Source: Streptomyces olivaceoviridis (GTDB taxonomy: Bacteria; Actinomycetota; Actinomycetes; Streptomycetales; Streptomycetaceae). Taken from it: a stretch of DNA of 64,000 nt. A program made the position numbers and the translations under genes. This document shows, piece after piece, positions 61,051 through 64,000 of this stretch (position 1 is the stretch's first letter; each line of letters opens with the position of its first letter). The notes beneath the pieces were generated by a model. It worked only from the letters and a program-made list of their open reading frames with translations. It was not told where the DNA came from and did not search any database. The stretch lies in contig NZ_BMUI01000013.1 of assembly GCF_014650115.1 (NCBI RefSeq), positions 124,001 through 188,000 on the forward strand, read 5' to 3'.

Positions 61051-61835
61051 TTGCCCTCCCCCGTTACGGAGCCGCTGACGGTGCCGATGCCGGTGATCCG
61101 CTCGGCGATGCCGGCCGCCCGCGCGAGCAACGGCCGCGCGTAGGCCCGGCGCAGGTCGTCCGGTGTGTCGAAGCCTGGCTCGTCGGCGAGCCAGACGTCC
61201 GGGATCTCGGCGGTGACCTCGGCGAGCAGGTCCTCGGTGACCCGGGGTGCCAGCTCGGCCGCGGCGGCCGTGACGTCCGGGGCGAAACCGGCGAGGGCGT
61301 GGTCCGAGGCGTCGTAGGGACGGGCCGCCGAGTCCTCGGCGCCGGGCCAGTTGTGGTGCCAGATCATGGTGGCGCCGTGGTCGATGAGCCACAGCTCGCC
61401 CTGGTGCACGAGCAGGTTGGGGTTGCGCCAGGAGCGGTCGACGTTGTTGATCAGCGCGTCGAACCAGACGATCCGGCCGGCCTCCTCGGGGCTCACCGGG
61501 AAGGCGAGCGGGTCGTAGCCGAGGGCGCCGGACAGGAAGTCCATGCCGAGATTGGTGCCGCCGCTGCCCCGGAGCAGGTCCTGCACCTGCTGCTCCGGCT
61601 CGCCGAGCCCGAGGACCGGGTCCAGGCGGACGGTGACCAGGCGGGGCATGCGGAATCCGAGGCGCCGGGCGAGTTCGCCGCACACCACCTCGGCGACCAG
61701 CGTCTTGCGGCCCTGTCCGGCGCCGGTGAACTTCATGACGTACGTCCCGAAGTCGTCGGCCTCGACGAGCCCCGGCAGCGAGCCTCCCTCACGCAGGGGC
61801 GTGATATAGCGGGTCGCGGTGACCTCTTTCAGCAT
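61047..61835 (-). CDS. HipA-family kinase-like protein
   Basis: A 262-aa single-domain protein with the HipA kinase fold. The ATP-lysine is probably K35 in YVMKFTGAGQG. The catalytic aspartate is D133 in NNVDRSWRNPN and the metal-binding aspartate is D152 in LIDHG. It lacks the HipA N-terminal Couple_hipA domain and is not beside a HipB-type antitoxin; its partner is the overlapping DUF3037 gene. Relatives are small kinases of unknown target. Confidence 0.85.
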   Translation of the reverse strand: MLKEVTATRYITPLREGGSLPGLVEADDFGTYVMKFTGAGQGRKTLVAEVVCGELARRLGFRMPRLVTVRLDPVLGLGEPEQQVQDLLRGSGGTNLGMDFLSGALGYDPLAFPVSPEEAGRIVWFDALINNVDRSWRNPNLLVHQGELWLIDHGATMIWHHNWPGAEDSAARPYDASDHALAGFAPDVTAAAAELAPRVTEDLLAEVTAEIPDVWLADEPGFDTPDDLRRAYARPLLARAAGIAERITGIGTVSGSVTGEGK

Positions 61836-61948
61836 TTTCCCAGGCAGCCCGTCTCTTCAGCCTTGCGTCAAGGGCCGTTCGCCCCTGTGCTTCCGGCCTC
61901 CGGCATGAAGTGAGCATAGTAACCGAGGGTGATCGTCGGTGAAGAGCG

Positions 61949-62923
61949 TCAGGCTTGGTCCCGCAGTCTTCGCCAGGCGCGGGTGCGGTGCAGTACGTAG
62001 AGGGAGACGAACAGGACGCCCGCCTGGAGCCCTATGGCCAGCAGCCAGAAGACCACCCTGCTCTCCAACTCGTCCGTCATGAAGGCGAAGTTCATGCCGA
62101 AGAAGCCCGTCAGGAACGACAACGGCAGGAAGATCACCGACACGATGGCCAACCGGTTGATCACACCGTTCTGCTCGCCCGCGACCAGGGACCCGTAGCT
62201 GGCGAAAGCCCGGCGGGTGGCCTCCTGCAAGGACTCGATGTCCGCGAGGACGAGCCGGGCCGCGCGCTGGAACTCCTGAGCGAGCCGCTGACGCTCCACC
62301 GGGAAGTCGCCGCTCATCATCCTGCGGGTGATCATCTCCTCGACCACCTGCAAGTACGGCAGCAGCGAGTGGTGCAGGAGGGCGGCCCGGCGGCGCAGGT
62401 GGGACAGACGGTAGATCTGCTCGGGGCGCCGCTTCGCGAACATGTCGTCCTCCAGCTCCTCCACCTGGAGCCGGGCGCCCACCGCGGCACGGCGGAACGT
62501 CGTCAGCGCCTCCTGGAGCACCAGGAACAGCGCGGCCACGGCATCGTGCGGCTTCTCCCGCCGCAGGGACGTGGTCCAGTCCGCCGCCAGGACGGCCCGG
62601 CCCCAATGGGAGAGGACCAGGTGGCGTTCACCGGCCAGCATGTGGAGATGGGCGACCCGGTCGCCATGGACCACCGGAACGACGAACGTGGCGATGTCAC
62701 CCAGATATTCGGCCCGCGCGGACTCTCCCTCCCTGCCGAACCAGGCCAGTTCCCGGGCGTCCAGTCCGAGCCGGTGGGCCAGTGGCTCGCCCGCCGGGCC
62801 CTCCTCCACGGGCAGCTCGACGGCGAGCAGCAGGAAGGAGTCGTGGGCGAGCCGCTCACGCGCCTCCGCCAAGGAGAGGCGCGTGATGGTCCCCTCCGGC
62901 ATCGACACCATCCTTACGATCAT
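61949..62923 (-). CDS. CorA-family divalent cation transporter
   Basis: A 324-aa CorA-like channel. A cytoplasmic alpha/beta domain and long helices precede two C-terminal membrane helices. The signature GMNF lies in FLTGFFGMNFAFMTDELE; the usual periplasmic MPEL is replaced by FMTDELES. It carries magnesium, cobalt or zinc; the direction is unclear because the loop differs. An ATG at 62911 is a possible shorter start. Confidence 0.88.
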   Translation of the reverse strand: MIVRMVSMPEGTITRLSLAEARERLAHDSFLLLAVELPVEEGPAGEPLAHRLGLDARELAWFGREGESARAEYLGDIATFVVPVVHGDRVAHLHMLAGERHLVLSHWGRAVLAADWTTSLRREKPHDAVAALFLVLQEALTTFRRAAVGARLQVEELEDDMFAKRRPEQIYRLSHLRRRAALLHHSLLPYLQVVEEMITRRMMSGDFPVERQRLAQEFQRAARLVLADIESLQEATRRAFASYGSLVAGEQNGVINRLAIVSVIFLPLSFLTGFFGMNFAFMTDELESRVVFWLLAIGLQAGVLFVSLYVLHRTRAWRRLRDQA

Positions 62924-62968
62924 CGCGCCCTCACCGCGGTCCTCGCCCGCGCCCGGCGTGCGTGGCCC

Positions 62969-63394
62969 TCAGTCGAACATGCCGGAGGCGCCTTGCCGCC
63001 CCACGCACAGGGCCCAGATGACGAATCCGGAGAAGGCCATCAGAACGATCGACCAGACCGGGTAGTACGGCAGGGAGAGGAAGTTGGCGATGATGACCAG
63101 CGAGGCGATGACCACTCCGCCGACGCGCGCCCACAGGGCGCCCCCGAAGAGACCGAAGCCCACCAGCAGCGCGACGGCGCCGAGGATCAGATGGATCCAG
63201 CCCCAGCCCGTGAGGTCGAACCGGAAGACATAGCTGCGTGTCGCGAGGAAGACGTCGTCGTGTGCGATCGCCATGATGCCGCGGAAGATGTCCAGCAACC
63301 CGGCGAGTACGAGCATGACGGCGGCGAAGGCCGTGAGGCCGGTGGCCCATTGCTGTTTGGCGGTCTGTGTGGAAGCGGTGTGTGCGGCGGGCAT
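62969..63394 (-). CDS. DUF7144 family small membrane protein
   Basis: A 141-aa protein with four membrane helices. Landmarks are GLTAFAAVMLVLAGLLDIFRGIMAI, GWIHLILGAVALLVGFGLF and PYYPVWSIVLMAFSGFVIWAL. The family is common next to stress and envelope genes in actinomycetes and has no known function. It is likely co-transcribed with the upstream SHOCT protein (33 bp). Confidence 0.82.
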   Translation of the reverse strand: MPAAHTASTQTAKQQWATGLTAFAAVMLVLAGLLDIFRGIMAIAHDDVFLATRSYVFRFDLTGWGWIHLILGAVALLVGFGLFGGALWARVGGVVIASLVIIANFLSLPYYPVWSIVLMAFSGFVIWALCVGRQGASGMFD

Positions 63395-63427
63395 GGTGCG
63401 ACCTCGTTTCTGTGCTGTGCGCCGTGT

Positions 63428-63895
63428 TCAGCGCGTTGAGGCGGAGGGGGTTCCGCCCGGACGTCCGGACGGCCCGCTGCCGGCGAGGACCAGTTCCTTC
63501 GCGCGCCGGAACTCGTCGTCGGTGATGTCTCCGTGCGTGCGCATCGCGGACAGTTTCGCGAGCTCGTCGGCACTGCTCAGGGGGGCGTCCGCCCGGGCGG
63601 TGCGGCGGATGTAGTCGTCGACGGCCTGCTGCTGCGCACGGGCCTGCTGCACCTCCCGGCGGCCCATGTTCCTGCCGCGGGCGATCAGGTAGACGAAGAC
63701 GCCCAGGAAGGGCAGGACGACGACGAACACCAGCCACCCCGCCTTGCCCCAGCCACCCAGGTCGTCGTCACGGAAGATGTCGGTGACGACCCGGAAGAGC
63801 AGGATGAACCACATGATCCACAGGAAGAACACCAGCATGGACCAGAAGACGCTCAGCGCCGGATAGTCATAGGCGAGGCGGATGTGCGTGCTCAT
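63428..63895 (-). CDS. PLDc_N/SHOCT membrane protein
   Basis: A 155-aa protein. Residues 15-75 hold two membrane helices of the PLDc_N type (FWSMLVFFLWIMWFILLFRVVTDIFRDDD, then GWLVFVVVLPFLGVFVYLIARG). The C-terminal SHOCT motif is LSSADELAKLSAMRTHGDITDDEFRRAKELVL. SHOCT helps oligomerisation. It is first in a two-gene operon with the DUF7144 protein. The 105 bp to the window end hold its promoter and no supported gene. Confidence 0.85.
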   Translation of the reverse strand: MSTHIRLAYDYPALSVFWSMLVFFLWIMWFILLFRVVTDIFRDDDLGGWGKAGWLVFVVVLPFLGVFVYLIARGRNMGRREVQQARAQQQAVDDYIRRTARADAPLSSADELAKLSAMRTHGDITDDEFRRAKELVLAGSGPSGRPGGTPSASTR

Positions 63896-64000
63896 GTCTC
63901 ACCCTCCGTCCCGGGTCCGCGCCCGGTAGCCGTTCCGTACGCTCAGCGTGCGCGGAGCGGACCGCGGCCACCTCACCCGGTACGGGTGAACGTCCGTCAT

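Noticed and set aside
63896..64000. A further gene starting at the ATG on the minus strand at the window end
   Set aside because: The frame cannot be followed beyond the window and the short stretch inside shows no support; it is better read as the promoter region of the SHOCT gene.

Overview
The window is a high-GC actinobacterial chromosome segment, almost certainly Streptomyces. Codons end in G or C throughout, GTG starts are frequent, and many genes carry a TAnnnT-type -10 box 6-8 nt before the start codon, the actinobacterial leaderless layout. Gene families and order (an EF-Tu paralogue, ung followed by two FabG-type genes, DUF6493, DUF4291 and DUF7144 proteins) are typical of a Streptomyces chromosome. 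I see no rRNA, tRNA, CRISPR array, insertion sequence or prophage.

Layout. 0-5 kb: end of an unknown gene, an alpha/beta hydrolase, a secreted PhoD phosphatase, a decayed DUF6493 gene, and a membrane/ACT/GNAT protein. 5-10 kb: a gamma-family PLP enzyme with a divergent Lrp/AsnC regulator, a DUF885 protein, an SDR and a membrane protein. 10-15 kb: a self-contained ferredoxin/ferredoxin-reductase/P450 operon facing a response regulator/histidine kinase pair. 15-17.6 kb: a histidine-phosphatase-fold protein lacking both catalytic histidines, a GNAT, and a rhodanese divergent from a second AsnC regulator.

17.6-21.8 kb is an atypical, partly AT-rich block. It holds a phospholipase C-type phosphoesterase followed 28 bp later by a very unusual fusion: two membrane helices, a winged-helix-like domain and a complete GH13 glucan enzyme. 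A near-perfect internal ribosome-binding site and ATG sit exactly at the domain border. This is the best candidate for an undescribed system in the window.

21.9-34.3 kb: sbcD-sbcC DNA repair nuclease, a YigZ protein, SixA with three decayed tandem copies of its own 5' end, a CoA-binding protein, an APC permease, a 4-hydroxybenzoate hydroxylase, an ArsR/CDF metal-efflux pair and a YbaK deacylase. 34.3-49.6 kb: XRE-cupin/EamA divergent pair, hexapeptide acyltransferase, gamma-carbonic anhydrase, DedA and flippase-like membrane proteins, VOC and thioesterase proteins, MFS exporter, spermidine-synthase-like protein, an EF-Tu paralogue, a formaldehyde-dehydrogenase-type ADH, a TVP38 protein, a decayed KilB-like gene ending in four 20-bp palindromic repeats, and a thiolase/HxlR pair. 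49.7-64 kb: uppP, a 59-aa orphan, DUF4291, SnoaL-like, lnt, an oxidoreductase, a lipoprotein, ung, a peptide-binding lipoprotein, two FabG-type reductases, a DUF3037/HipA-kinase pair, a CorA-type transporter and two small membrane proteins.

Most of the content is ordinary core-arm housekeeping and transport. The notable parts are the 17.6-21.8 kb block, the two unusual repeat arrays, the DUF3037/HipA pair, the catalytically dead phosphatase and the window-wide leaderless promoter signature.
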